In this document: positions 45,043 through 53,143 of the stretch, piece after piece | How positions within the stretch are numbered: the first letter of the stretch is position 1 | Layout of the letters: every line of letters starts with the position of its first letter | Program-made: the position numbers and the translations under genes | Origin: Streptomyces roseofulvus | GTDB taxonomy: Bacteria; Actinomycetota; Actinomycetes; Streptomycetales; Streptomycetaceae | Length of the DNA: 64,000 nucleotides | Direction: 5' to 3' | Assembly (NCBI RefSeq): GCF_039534915.1 | Contig: NZ_BAAAWE010000001.1 | Span: 3,720,001 to 3,784,000, forward strand | Notes under the pieces: generated by a model | The model's input: the letters and a program-made list of their open reading frames with translations, nothing else | What the model was told of the DNA's origin: nothing | Database searches by the model: none

Positions 45043-46903
45043 GGGCGGTCTCCCAGGGCCTCTCGGACGTGCGGTCGCGGAGCGGGGACGCGTAGCGCCG
45101 CTCCAGCCGGCTGACGAAGGTGTCCACGAAGGACGGCGGCGCGTGGGTCCAGGACCGCCAGTCCCGTGTCGCCTCCGCAAGGTACGACATGCGCCGCACG
45201 TGCTTCCAAGTCCCTTCACCCGTAGGAGCGTTGCCCTCCGCGCCGAGATCGACGGGCAGATGGGCGCCGAGCGCCTCCAGGTAGTCGGTGTAGACCCCGC
45301 TGCCGAAGTTGACCCGGGCGACCCCGTGCGCCGCCAGGGAGGCGAGGTCCACGCGTGAGATCGAGCTGCCGCCGTGCACGGCGAGGGCCCGTCCGGTGCC
45401 CTCCAGGGTGCCGGTGAGGGCCTGGACGAGCCCGTGGTCGATCGCCGCGTACCGGTGCTCGCGCGCGGGCTCGACGGCGAAGACCTCGTCCCACAGTTCG
45501 GCCTTGCGCCGGGTCTTGGCCAGCCGCCGCTCCAGCCACTCCTGTTCCAGGAGGTCGACCAACGGGCGCTGGAACACCGGGACCCGGGCCCGGGCCTCGC
45601 GGAACACGACGTCGAGCCGGGGGCGGGCGTCCGGCCCCTCCCCCTCCGTCGTGGCCCGCCGGGCCAGCGCCGCGACCAGCCGGTGCTCGGCCGAGTAGCC
45701 GGGCAGCCCGGCCTCGGTGAGCCCCTTCTCGACGCGCGCGCAGGCCTCGGCGAAGGCGTGCAGGTCGTCGCCGGTGGCGCGGGCGTCCATCAGGCCGACC
45801 TCGGCCAGCGACCGGCGGGTGGTGGCGAAGCCGTAGTCGAAGCTGTGGAACTGACCCACGTGCGCCCCGACCAGGTCGAGGTCGGTGTCCCCGACGAACC
45901 TGGCGAAGTCGCTCGTGGTCGTCTTGTTCCACTTCCGCAGCCCGGCCCCGTCGATGGAGCCGATCTCGCCCTCGACGAGGACGCCGTAGCGGCGGGCCAG
46001 TTCGGTGGCCGCGTTGGTGAACAGCACGTTCTGGTGGAGCGTGCGGCCGGAGCCGTCGACCATCACCGAGTCGAAACCGGCCTCGCAGGCGGCCTGGATC
46101 ACCTCGTAGTCGTCCGCGTGGTCGAGATGGAGCGACAGACGTGAGCCGACGACGGTGTTGAGCCGGTCGACGTCCTGCCGGAGTCCGCGGAACACGTCGG
46201 CGACTGCGGCGGCCGGACCCCGGCCCGCGCTGTCCGCGACGAAGAGGAGGGCCTCCTGCGGGGAGATCTCGCAGTACACCTCCCGTCCCGTGCGTGCCGA
46301 GAGCAGGGCGTACGGCAGCAGCATGGACGGGTGCTTCACGTTGAAGTTCGGCACGGCCCCGGCCCACCGGGCGGGCGGCGCCGACTGCGCCGCGCCCGCC
46401 GGCCGGCCGGGCCGCCGGTTGCGCAGCTCCCAGTGGTACTCGTGCCGTACCCGCTGCACCTCGGCGAGGAAGTCGGGCAGGTCCGTGTCGCCGGGCGACA
46501 GGGTGCGCACGAGCGGGCCCAGGGCACGGGGGTCCAGGGCGCGCCGGTCCTCGACCATGAAGACGACGCCGAGCAGCGGGTCGTCGCGGCGCAGCGCCTC
46601 GGTGCGGCGGGCCGCCCAGCCCATCGCGGCCAGGCCGCTGACCGGGAGTTCCTCGCAGACGAAGGCCACCGACTGGGCGGCGAGGGTGTCGAGCACCCGC
46701 TCGCAGGAGAGCCGCTCGTCGGCGATGACGGTCCGCAGGCCGAGCCGTTCGAGGAGTGGCCGGGCCCACCGGGTGTGCCAGACCTCCGCGCCGATCACGG
46801 CGTGCGGGGCGTCGCCGCGGCGCGGCTGCACGGCGGCGCCGAGGACTCCGGGCGGCAGAGCGCGCGCCGCCGGTGCCGGCTCGGCCTCGGTGGCGGTGCT
46901 CAC
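45035..46903 (-). CDS. Large class II aldolase-like protein (fructose-bisphosphate aldolase fold) with extra domains
   Basis: A 622-residue protein, nearly twice the family's usual 300-350. Residues 185-540 hold the class II aldolase core: NFNVKHPS at 186-193, LSLHLDHADDYE at 256-267 (catalytic Asp261, zinc ligand His262), GEIGSIDGAG at 312-321, GAHVGQFHS at 346-354 and AVHGGSSI at 508-515. Residues 20-165 form a separate alpha/beta domain of unknown kind, and about 360-495 is an insertion of some 130 residues rich in Arg/Glu. The C-terminus (560-622) is also extra. GTG 46903 overlaps the PLP-enzyme stop. It probably makes or breaks a C-C bond of a sugar phosphate or hydroxy-aldehyde; the substrate is unknown. 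Confidence 0.82.
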   Translation of the reverse strand: MSTATEAEPAPAARALPPGVLGAAVQPRRGDAPHAVIGAEVWHTRWARPLLERLGLRTVIADERLSCERVLDTLAAQSVAFVCEELPVSGLAAMGWAARRTEALRRDDPLLGVVFMVEDRRALDPRALGPLVRTLSPGDTDLPDFLAEVQRVRHEYHWELRNRRPGRPAGAAQSAPPARWAGAVPNFNVKHPSMLLPYALLSARTGREVYCEISPQEALLFVADSAGRGPAAAVADVFRGLRQDVDRLNTVVGSRLSLHLDHADDYEVIQAACEAGFDSVMVDGSGRTLHQNVLFTNAATELARRYGVLVEGEIGSIDGAGLRKWNKTTTSDFARFVGDTDLDLVGAHVGQFHSFDYGFATTRRSLAEVGLMDARATGDDLHAFAEACARVEKGLTEAGLPGYSAEHRLVAALARRATTEGEGPDARPRLDVVFREARARVPVFQRPLVDLLEQEWLERRLAKTRRKAELWDEVFAVEPAREHRYAAIDHGLVQALTGTLEGTGRALAVHGGSSISRVDLASLAAHGVARVNFGSGVYTDYLEALGAHLPVDLGAEGNAPTGEGTWKHVRRMSYLAEATRDWRSWTHAPPSFVDTFVSRLERRYASPLRDRTSERPWETAHA

Positions 46904-48345
46904 CGGAACACCTCCCCCAGCAGACGGGCCGCGGCGGGCGAGTCGACGTGGGCGTCGAAGGAGTAGGCGAGCCGGTCCAGGGCGTGGTGCTGGAGCAGGT
47001 CGGCGACCTCGGCGCGGACCGCGGTGGGTTCGGCCCGGCGCAGCACCACCTTCGCCACCAGCCGGGCCACCTCGCGCATCTCCGCCTCGCGCAGCCCGCG
47101 CCGGGTCATCGCCTGGACGCCGAGCCGGAGGCCGTGCAGGCCGTTGGCGCCCGGCACCTCGATGTTGGTGGTGCGGATGCCGGCGTGCGCCAGGTCGCCC
47201 AGGGAGAGGCGCAGCGCGTCGGCGGCCGAGCCGGTGATGACGTGCACCTGATGGGTCTCGGTGAAGCCGAAGGACTCCCCGGAGACGCGGACGCCCTCCT
47301 CGTGCAGGGCGTGCGCGAGGGCCTGGGCGTTGGCGACGATCTGGCGGGCGTAGTCGTGGCCGTGGAGGGCGATCTCGGCGAGGGCCACGTACATGGGGGC
47401 GATGAGTTCGGCGTGCGAGTTGGACTGCATCTGCGGGCAGACCCAGTCCGAGACCGCCTTGAGCTTGGGGTGGTCGGCGTCGCGGAAGGCGATGTACGCC
47501 TTCTGCGGTCCGGCGATCGTCTTGTGCGTGTTGCCGTGCACGGCGTCCGCGCCGAGCAGGGTGGGCTGCGGCAGCGCGCCGCCGGCGATCAGGGCGCCGT
47601 CGTGGCTGGCGTCGTAGGCGAGGAAGACGCCCTCCGGCAGCGCGGCCCTGATCTGGGCCAGCGGCTGCCAGCGCAGCTTGAACGACTGGTCGAGGATGAC
47701 GAGTTTGATCTCCGGGTGCTCGGCGCAGAGGGTGGCGAGCCGGTCCACGTCGATGAGCAGGGTCCGCTCGACCATCGGCAGGTGGTACGTGTTGACGCCG
47801 GCCGCGGCGGCCAGCGACTCCAGGGCGAAGTGGCCGCCGTCCTTGTGCGCGAAGTGCACGAAGCCGTCGCCGCGCCCGCAGGTGCCCAGCAGGACTGCCT
47901 GCTCGGCGACCGAGCCGCCGTTGGGCCGCCAGTCGAAGGTGGCGGCCTCGAAGAGCTGCCGTCCGATGCCGGTCAGCTTCCCGACCAGGGAGGCGTTGGC
48001 GCCGGAGTCCGGGAAGGCCCATTCGCCGGCCTCGGAGGGGTACGGCGGGGCGAACTCGTAGAAGCCGCCCTGCAGTCCGCTGCCGAGCATCCGGACCAGC
48101 TTGCTCGGGTAGTTCTCGCTGGCGGTGAGGCTCAGGTGCTGCTCGCGGTAGGTGTTGTCGAGGACGAAGTCCGAGGCGAGCCGTTCCAGCAGGTGCGCCA
48201 CCCGGTCGTCGTCGGTCCCCGTCGGCCCGGTCCCGCCGCCGTACTCCTCCGAGGCGTCCTCGATGATCGCCTCGGCCTCCACGGCCGCCGCCCGGCCGTC
48301 CTCGTCGGCGAGGCCGATCCCCCGGTCTTGTTCTGCCACACGCAT
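46900..48345 (-). CDS. Serine hydroxymethyltransferase-like PLP enzyme
   Basis: A 481-residue fold-type I PLP enzyme. LTASENY at 73-79, DASHDGALIAGG at 245-256 and GNTHKTIAGPQ at 271-281 (Schiff-base Lys275) correspond to SHMT motifs. It differs from true GlyA in many places: about 45 extra N-terminal residues, PNGGSVAEQAVL in place of the usual SGSxAN segment, and NTHKTIAGPQKA rather than TTTTHKTLRGPRGG. Related divergent enzymes are L-threonine transaldolases that make beta-hydroxy amino acids. It is the first gene of a five-gene operon (GTGA overlap with the aldolase). ATG 48345 has GGGGG 8 bp upstream. Confidence 0.85.
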   Translation of the reverse strand: MRVAEQDRGIGLADEDGRAAAVEAEAIIEDASEEYGGGTGPTGTDDDRVAHLLERLASDFVLDNTYREQHLSLTASENYPSKLVRMLGSGLQGGFYEFAPPYPSEAGEWAFPDSGANASLVGKLTGIGRQLFEAATFDWRPNGGSVAEQAVLLGTCGRGDGFVHFAHKDGGHFALESLAAAAGVNTYHLPMVERTLLIDVDRLATLCAEHPEIKLVILDQSFKLRWQPLAQIRAALPEGVFLAYDASHDGALIAGGALPQPTLLGADAVHGNTHKTIAGPQKAYIAFRDADHPKLKAVSDWVCPQMQSNSHAELIAPMYVALAEIALHGHDYARQIVANAQALAHALHEEGVRVSGESFGFTETHQVHVITGSAADALRLSLGDLAHAGIRTTNIEVPGANGLHGLRLGVQAMTRRGLREAEMREVARLVAKVVLRRAEPTAVRAEVADLLQHHALDRLAYSFDAHVDSPAAARLLGEVFR

Positions 48346-48884
48346 GGAACAACCCCCGTCGCATGTCGAACGAACCAAAAAGAAAAAGACGCCGGAAAGG
48401 GGCGGAGATCGATGCCGCCGCACGACGCTGTGCGGGGCCATGGGCCGGAACGAACCGGCTCTCCGCCGCTCAGAACATTTCCGCGAGTCCCCCGGAACCT
48501 CGGCCCGTATCCCGAGGCATCCACGTGCCAATGCCGCCGAATATATACGAGAGAGATCACCGCCGTCCGCCAGGATCCGGCCATTCCGCCACGGTGCCCA
48601 CCTGCGACGATCCCCGCCCTGCCGTCGGCCCCAGAACCGTTCGTTCCGCCCCGCACGGGCAGCCTGCGAAACCCCCCGAAACGGCACGTCCGCCCTGACT
48701 TGAATGCGACCTGCGGAACGCCGATTTCCGGCCGCCCCGAACACGGAACACCCTCCGCCGTTTCAGATCCTGATATCAGACATCGGGAAATCGACTCCGC
48801 ATGCCGATAAAACGTGGCGAATGAACAAATTCCGCGCGTCGACCATGGGAGACCGCAGCGCACTCCGGAATGTCATGGAAATGC
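48346..48884. other. Non-coding region upstream of the PLP-enzyme operon
   Basis: About 540 bp without a convincing gene; frames through it lack conserved features. It is less GC-biased than its surroundings, with A-runs at 48372-48395 and a TATATAT segment near 48541. On the - strand the latter gives CGTATATATTCGG, a possible -10 region, which would leave a leader of roughly 190 nt before the operon. Confidence 0.4.
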
Positions 48885-48921
48885 AAAAGGGCCAGGTCAG
48901 CTGGTATCTGACCTGGCCCTT
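48885..48921 (-). terminator. Terminator of the interrupted tRNA-Thr gene
   Basis: A perfect 14-bp inverted repeat (48887-48900 and 48908-48921, loop CTGGTAT) followed on the - strand by TTTT. It lies 6 bp past the 3' end of the tRNA fragment, the usual place of a tRNA terminator. Confidence 0.88.
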
Positions 48922-48926
48922 CTCGG

Positions 48927-48968
48927 AGCCGCCTTCGGGATTCGAACCCGAGACCTACGCATTACGAG
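48927..48968 (-). other. 3' half of a tRNA-Thr(CGT) gene: attachment-site scar
   Basis: Read on the - strand, the 42 nt match a tRNA from C32 to base 73: anticodon loop CTCGTAA with anticodon CGT, 3' anticodon strand TGCGT, T-arm TCGGG-TTCGAAT-CCCGA and acceptor strand AGGCGGC. The bases before C32 do not pair with TGCGT and no D-arm or 5' acceptor (GCCGCCT) is present. A tRNA cut in the anticodon loop, with its terminator intact, is what remains at the far end after an element integrates into a tRNA gene. No CCA is encoded. Confidence 0.85.
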
Positions 48969-49271
48969 GGCCCGCAAGATCATCCCGACTGGTGCCGGAC
49001 GGTGCCGCCGAATCCCGTTTTCCCAGATCAGAGGCGTCCGACCGTGATCACCATGACGCCGGGTCCACCCTAGTGCCGCCCAGTCCGCTCACGCAGCGCT
49101 CACGCAGGAGCTCCTGGACTGGGCGCCCGAGATTAGAGACGGGGCTTGCACCAGCGAGAAGGGCACGGCCTCGGCCCGCATGCCACAAGGAACGCCATCC
49201 GTCCGTCACTCTCGCTACCCCCTGGGACGCGGGAGCATGCTGGCGTCACCCGCCCCACTATCGTCGGCGAC
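48969..49271. other. Non-coding start of the putative island
   Basis: About 300 bp between the tRNA fragment and the EVE-like gene with no supported gene, repeat or RNA. It would be the end of the integrated element in the proposed reading. Confidence 0.4.
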
Positions 49272-49757
49272 ATGTCCACGCATCTGATGATCATCGGTGA
49301 CCGCGACGCACTGGGCTGGGTAGTGACTGAGCAGCGGATGGCCTTCCCCGTCGGCCGCTCCCAGCAGGCGCAAGCGGTTGGCGAGGGGGACGAGGTCCTG
49401 CTCTACACAACCCGGGGCTGCTTCCGGAATCCCAACCGGGATCGCGGGCGCCTCATGGGCAGGGCAACGGTCTCCAGCCCAGTCCAGCCACTCCCGCAGC
49501 CCCTTCACCTCTCCAAGAGGACATTCTCTGCAGGATGCAGTCTCGAAATTCACAGCCTGGCCGAGTGGCGCGGCGGACTAATGCTCAGCGACCTGGTTCC
49601 ACAGCTGCAGATCTTCCCAGACCCAACTGTATGGAGCGTCCGCATGCGGAGGGCCACACTGACACTTCCTCCCGCTGACGCCCTCCTTCTACGTACCGCA
49701 GTTGCGCCGTTGCTCCACCCTTACCGTGACATGGTCGACGCCTACCGCCACGTCTAA
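49272..49757 (+). CDS. EVE/PUA-like domain protein
   Basis: A 161-residue protein whose plan resembles EVE domains: MSTHLMIIGDRDALGWVV at the start, a VGEGDEVLLYTTRGCFRNP strand-loop (the position of the family's GDxVLxY motif), GRLMGRATV, and a C-terminal helical segment. EVE and related PUA-fold proteins read modified bases in DNA or RNA and often accompany modification-dependent restriction. The ATG at 49272 gives the family-like start; there is no clear ribosome site. It lies beside, and convergent to, a restriction-modification operon. The assignment is from motif likeness only. Confidence 0.55.
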   Translation: MSTHLMIIGDRDALGWVVTEQRMAFPVGRSQQAQAVGEGDEVLLYTTRGCFRNPNRDRGRLMGRATVSSPVQPLPQPLHLSKRTFSAGCSLEIHSLAEWRGGLMLSDLVPQLQIFPDPTVWSVRMRRATLTLPPADALLLRTAVAPLLHPYRDMVDAYRHV

Positions 49758-49888
49758 AGCAGGTCAGCAGCCGAAACGGACGAGCGCCTCCTGGCCCCGC
49801 ACGTTGCCTCAGCAGCTGGCTGAGACAACGTGCATTGGAACCGATCACGGGGCCGAACCCTAAACTTCTGCGGGGCACGCTGCGAGCG

Positions 49889-50848
49889 TCAAGGCCGATC
49901 ATCGATTGCAGCAGAGAACGGAAGGCCGCGCATTACTGCCTCCATGTAACCCCAATCAGGCTCGCCATTGCCGTTAGCAGGGAGACGAATGACGGTTTGC
50001 TTCATTCGAGCCAGGGTCCACTTGTAGCCATAGGTGAATCGAGTCCGCCCGTGCTTAATGATGGCAGCAACAAACAGCTGCGCCCACCGCGAAACGGGCC
50101 CATTCGGCAAGAGAACATTAACGTCGTCACTGGCAAAGAAGGGCTCATCTTGATAAAAGGCGTGACCGACACTGTTGCCGTTATAGACCACAGTGAGAAC
50201 TCCTGCAGGGAAGAGCGCAGGCACGTCATTCATGTCGGTAATGCCGTTGTTCTTTTCAGAGGCGCTCACAAACCTGGTTTTCCCCGGAACACGCTCCGCC
50301 TTTGTTAGACGCTTCCCTTTTTTGATGTCGAAAATCTCACCGAGGGTGAAATCGCTCCAATGCTGCCCATGCGGATCAGTAAGGGCCAAGGGAGACGCTG
50401 ACGATTTGGCCAGACCGTCGTGAGTAGGTAGTGGCGTCTGCTGGACCCATTCAGGAGCAGCATCAGGCACGAGCAGCGACCCGAGAGTACGGTTAGCCTG
50501 TCGACCGTACGAGAATCGGTATCGATTCTCCCAGATGCAGCGAGCCCACCAAAGCTTCTCCGCAATTCCCATGGCTGGCTCGATAGGCGTGAGGATCATG
50601 ACGTCGCGCCCACACACGAAAGGCTCAGGTTGCACAAAAGTAGAAAGAACGCCGTTACCGCCGAGAGCAACGGAAAGCTCTCCAGCCTTAGCCGGGGCAA
50701 CTTTTACGTCGACACGTGCCGTCACTCCGTTATTCCCCATGGCGCGAGACACGAAGTTTACACCTTCAGGCGCATGGACCCGCTTTAGAGCATTGAGCTC
50801 CAACGAATGCCCGTAACGCAGATGGAAGATGTCATCCAGGCGCTGCAT
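49889..50848 (-). CDS. Restriction-modification specificity subunit, BcgI-B like
   Basis: A 319-residue protein made of two similar halves. Each has a target-recognition-type segment: FVSRAMGNNGVTARV with FVQPEPFVCGRDVMILTP in the first half, FVSASEKNNGITDM with FYQDEPFFASDDVNVLLP in the second. This two-TRD form, and the length, match the S subunit of BcgI-type systems (about 340 residues). Its ATG overlaps the TAA of the RM subunit gene by one base (TAATG). GC is clearly lower than in the core genes. It should determine a bipartite recognition site. Confidence 0.8.
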   Translation of the reverse strand: MQRLDDIFHLRYGHSLELNALKRVHAPEGVNFVSRAMGNNGVTARVDVKVAPAKAGELSVALGGNGVLSTFVQPEPFVCGRDVMILTPIEPAMGIAEKLWWARCIWENRYRFSYGRQANRTLGSLLVPDAAPEWVQQTPLPTHDGLAKSSASPLALTDPHGQHWSDFTLGEIFDIKKGKRLTKAERVPGKTRFVSASEKNNGITDMNDVPALFPAGVLTVVYNGNSVGHAFYQDEPFFASDDVNVLLPNGPVSRWAQLFVAAIIKHGRTRFTYGYKWTLARMKQTVIRLPANGNGEPDWGYMEAVMRGLPFSAAIDDRP

Positions 50849-52725
50849 TAATCCGCGTCCTCCTCAGGCTGAGAACCCTTCAGGACAAACAAGGCGTAGT
50901 CGAGAAGAACTCTTTCTAGATCTTTCTGAGAAAGAGACGAATAGTCTGTCTCCATGTACGCCTCAGCGACCCACTCATCCTTCGGGCCAACCATTGCAGT
51001 GACTGACTCACCTGGATGTACCTCGCGGTTCCGCCACGCCTCAATCCACCGGTCTCGAATCGCCGGCCACGTCTTGTGATGGTCAACGCGCCCGAGGTTC
51101 TTTACCTTAATGAACGCATCGTCCCGCCAGTAGCCGAACCATGATTTCTTGTTCGAGACCGCATGCGGAATCCCCGCCTTAAAGACCATGATGCAGGTCA
51201 CAACCCCGACGGGGTAGAACAGTTCTGGCGGCATAGACATGACCGCTTCAAGCGTGTGCTTGGCCATGATGTTGGTCTTCTCGGCTGACGACGCAGTCGC
51301 GCATGAAACTGGCACGATAGCTACACCAGTGCCACCCTTATCCAACATGTCAAGCATGTTCTCCACAAAGCGGAGTTCACTCAAGTCGGACTTGCTCTTC
51401 GCGTACGGAGGATTGATGAGTCCGACATTTGGACGGAGCGGCGCATCGGCGCTGCTTACGTGCTCCTTTACCGCCTTTACGATGGCCGTATCAAAACACG
51501 ACCCCTGGTAGAGATTCGCCTTCCCGTCACCTCGAAGAATCATATTCGAGGCAGCGAGCGCGTACATCTGAGGACGCTGTTCGATACCGATAAGACGGTC
51601 GCGCTTAATCGACTGCAATTCCGTCTGGGTGGTAGCCGTCTTCGCCATCTGCATCATGGCCGAGATGAGGAAACCGCCCGTTCCCGCACAAGGGTCGACT
51701 ACCACATCGTCCTTGTTGAGGTTTGGGATCAGCGAAAACAGTTCAGTGACATGCTTGGGAGTCAGCACAATACCGAGACCCTTACCGTCACCGCCGGTGT
51801 ACTTTAGAAACTCTCCGTAGAACTGCCCGACTACATCGTAGTCATGATAGATGGTCATGAAGGGCAGCACTCGGTCCGCGAGCAGTCGAACAATCTCGTT
51901 CAGCAGCCCCTTCGGATACCCCTTTGTGGGCTTTCGCAGCTCTGGCTGAACTTCAATGTTCGTGAACGGCTGCGTCATGTTCTCCACTTTGGGAACTGGG
52001 ATAGCAGCCTTCTGCACTTCGGCCTTGATGGTCTGCATCCAGAACGCAGGGAGTTCTTTTGCAGGATATGCATCATAGGTCTTGGCGAACACCTCATTAC
52101 CCAAGGCGATGAGAGTACCTGCAACTGCGAGCGGTTTCTCCTGCTCGCTCATTTCTGCCTCATCGCGCATGAATTCATGCATTTCCTGCGAGAAAAGAAT
52201 TAGGTCTCGCTCACGCTGACGGTGAACGAGCGGGTCGAACGATGCAGCCCGAATGAGGTCGTCCATCGGGATGAGGTGCTCGACAGGAGCACCATGTGGG
52301 GCCAGAAGGTCACGCGGCTCCGACTCACCCTTCGGCATGAGGAAGAAGGACCACAAGCTAGCTTTTTCGGTACCTGACACCGCAATCGCGATGACCGTAT
52401 AGTTCGGCGAAAGGTGGCGAGCATAGTGAAGGACGCCATCGACTGCGTAATTGGCGGGCTTATCGCGATCCTTCGACTCGTGCTTGGAGACTTCCGCCTT
52501 GCACTCGACGATGACTACTATGTCCGGCGTTCCGGGAGCGGTAATGATGAACTCAGGGTAGCCAACGCCACCCTTTCCAGTCTTAGACGCCTTCGACAAT
52601 GCGGTTCGAATAGCCTGTACGGCAGACTGCTGTTTCTCTACGATGATGGCGTTCTCGTCATCGTAGTAGCCCAGCTTCCGCAGTAGCCCGTCCACCAGGT
52701 CTTCGGTCACCCGCTCGTTCGCCAC
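50848..52725 (-). CDS. Fused endonuclease/N6-adenine methyltransferase, BcgI-A like
   Basis: A 625-residue protein with an N-terminal nuclease domain and a gamma-class adenine methylase. PEFIITAPGTPDIVVIVECKAE at 57-78 gives a PD-(D/E)xK site (Asp68, Glu74, Lys76). A helical region follows, then VVDPCAGTGGFL at 342-353 (SAM binding) and INPPYAK at 437-443 (catalytic NPPY). The length and order match the A subunit of type IIB BcgI (about 640 residues), which cuts and methylates with a separate S subunit; the S-like gene follows directly. Codon use is less GC-biased than in neighbours, a sign of transfer. Confidence 0.85.
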   Translation of the reverse strand: MANERVTEDLVDGLLRKLGYYDDENAIIVEKQQSAVQAIRTALSKASKTGKGGVGYPEFIITAPGTPDIVVIVECKAEVSKHESKDRDKPANYAVDGVLHYARHLSPNYTVIAIAVSGTEKASLWSFFLMPKGESEPRDLLAPHGAPVEHLIPMDDLIRAASFDPLVHRQRERDLILFSQEMHEFMRDEAEMSEQEKPLAVAGTLIALGNEVFAKTYDAYPAKELPAFWMQTIKAEVQKAAIPVPKVENMTQPFTNIEVQPELRKPTKGYPKGLLNEIVRLLADRVLPFMTIYHDYDVVGQFYGEFLKYTGGDGKGLGIVLTPKHVTELFSLIPNLNKDDVVVDPCAGTGGFLISAMMQMAKTATTQTELQSIKRDRLIGIEQRPQMYALAASNMILRGDGKANLYQGSCFDTAIVKAVKEHVSSADAPLRPNVGLINPPYAKSKSDLSELRFVENMLDMLDKGGTGVAIVPVSCATASSAEKTNIMAKHTLEAVMSMPPELFYPVGVVTCIMVFKAGIPHAVSNKKSWFGYWRDDAFIKVKNLGRVDHHKTWPAIRDRWIEAWRNREVHPGESVTAMVGPKDEWVAEAYMETDYSSLSQKDLERVLLDYALFVLKGSQPEEDAD

Positions 52726-52858
52726 TTCAGCCCACCGTAGTCCTAGATCACATACCCGGGGATCTCGGCGACCCCCTCCACGCGGCGCATGCTCGCCGAT
52801 AGGTCAGACATACCTTACGGCCTTGCAAGCACCCGCCCTCGGGCGTGGCCGAGTCGAT

Positions 52859-53143
52859 GTGATCAACCGCCGGCCCACGTTCCCGCCGCTGTACCCTGCG
52901 GCGGATCCGTACTCAGGTACTTGGGCACAAGCTGCGAACCTCACCCGGACAGCGACTCGTGGACGGGAGCGTCTGGCCGGCCTCGTCACTGGCGTGCTTG
53001 ATGCCAGGTCCCAGCTGCGGGCGTCAGCCGTGGCATGGGCGGAGCCTGTGGCTCGTTCGCTGGCGTTACGGGACTACCAACGGAGGAGCAAGCTCGGCAG
53101 GCTTGTAGGGGCCACAGCCCGGGCAGGCAGTTCACATGGGTGA
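52859..53143 (+). CDS. Small hypothetical protein upstream of the HD gene
   Basis: A 94-residue reading from GTG 52859 (TTG 52823 is a longer option) that overlaps the following HD gene by 8 bp. It is basic and Ala/Arg-rich in its second half (VARSLALRDYQRRSKLGRL), with no domain I recognise, signal peptide or membrane helix. The overlap suggests coupled translation and the codon use is acceptable, but homologs were not checked, so it may be spurious. Confidence 0.35.
   Translation: MINRRPTFPPLYPAADPYSGTWAQAANLTRTATRGRERLAGLVTGVLDARSQLRASAVAWAEPVARSLALRDYQRRSKLGRLVGATARAGSSHG

Noticed and set aside
48363..48863. Small open frames upstream of the PLP-enzyme gene
   Set aside because: No conserved motif, no ribosome site and composition unlike coding sequence; treated as regulatory or leader DNA.
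48927..48968. Complete tRNA-Thr gene
   Set aside because: The D-arm, 5' acceptor strand and 5' anticodon strand are missing, so it is only a 3' fragment.
50848..52725. Ordinary type I HsdM
   Set aside because: HsdM has no N-terminal PD-(D/E)xK nuclease and there is no separate HsdR; the fused form fits BcgI-type enzymes better.
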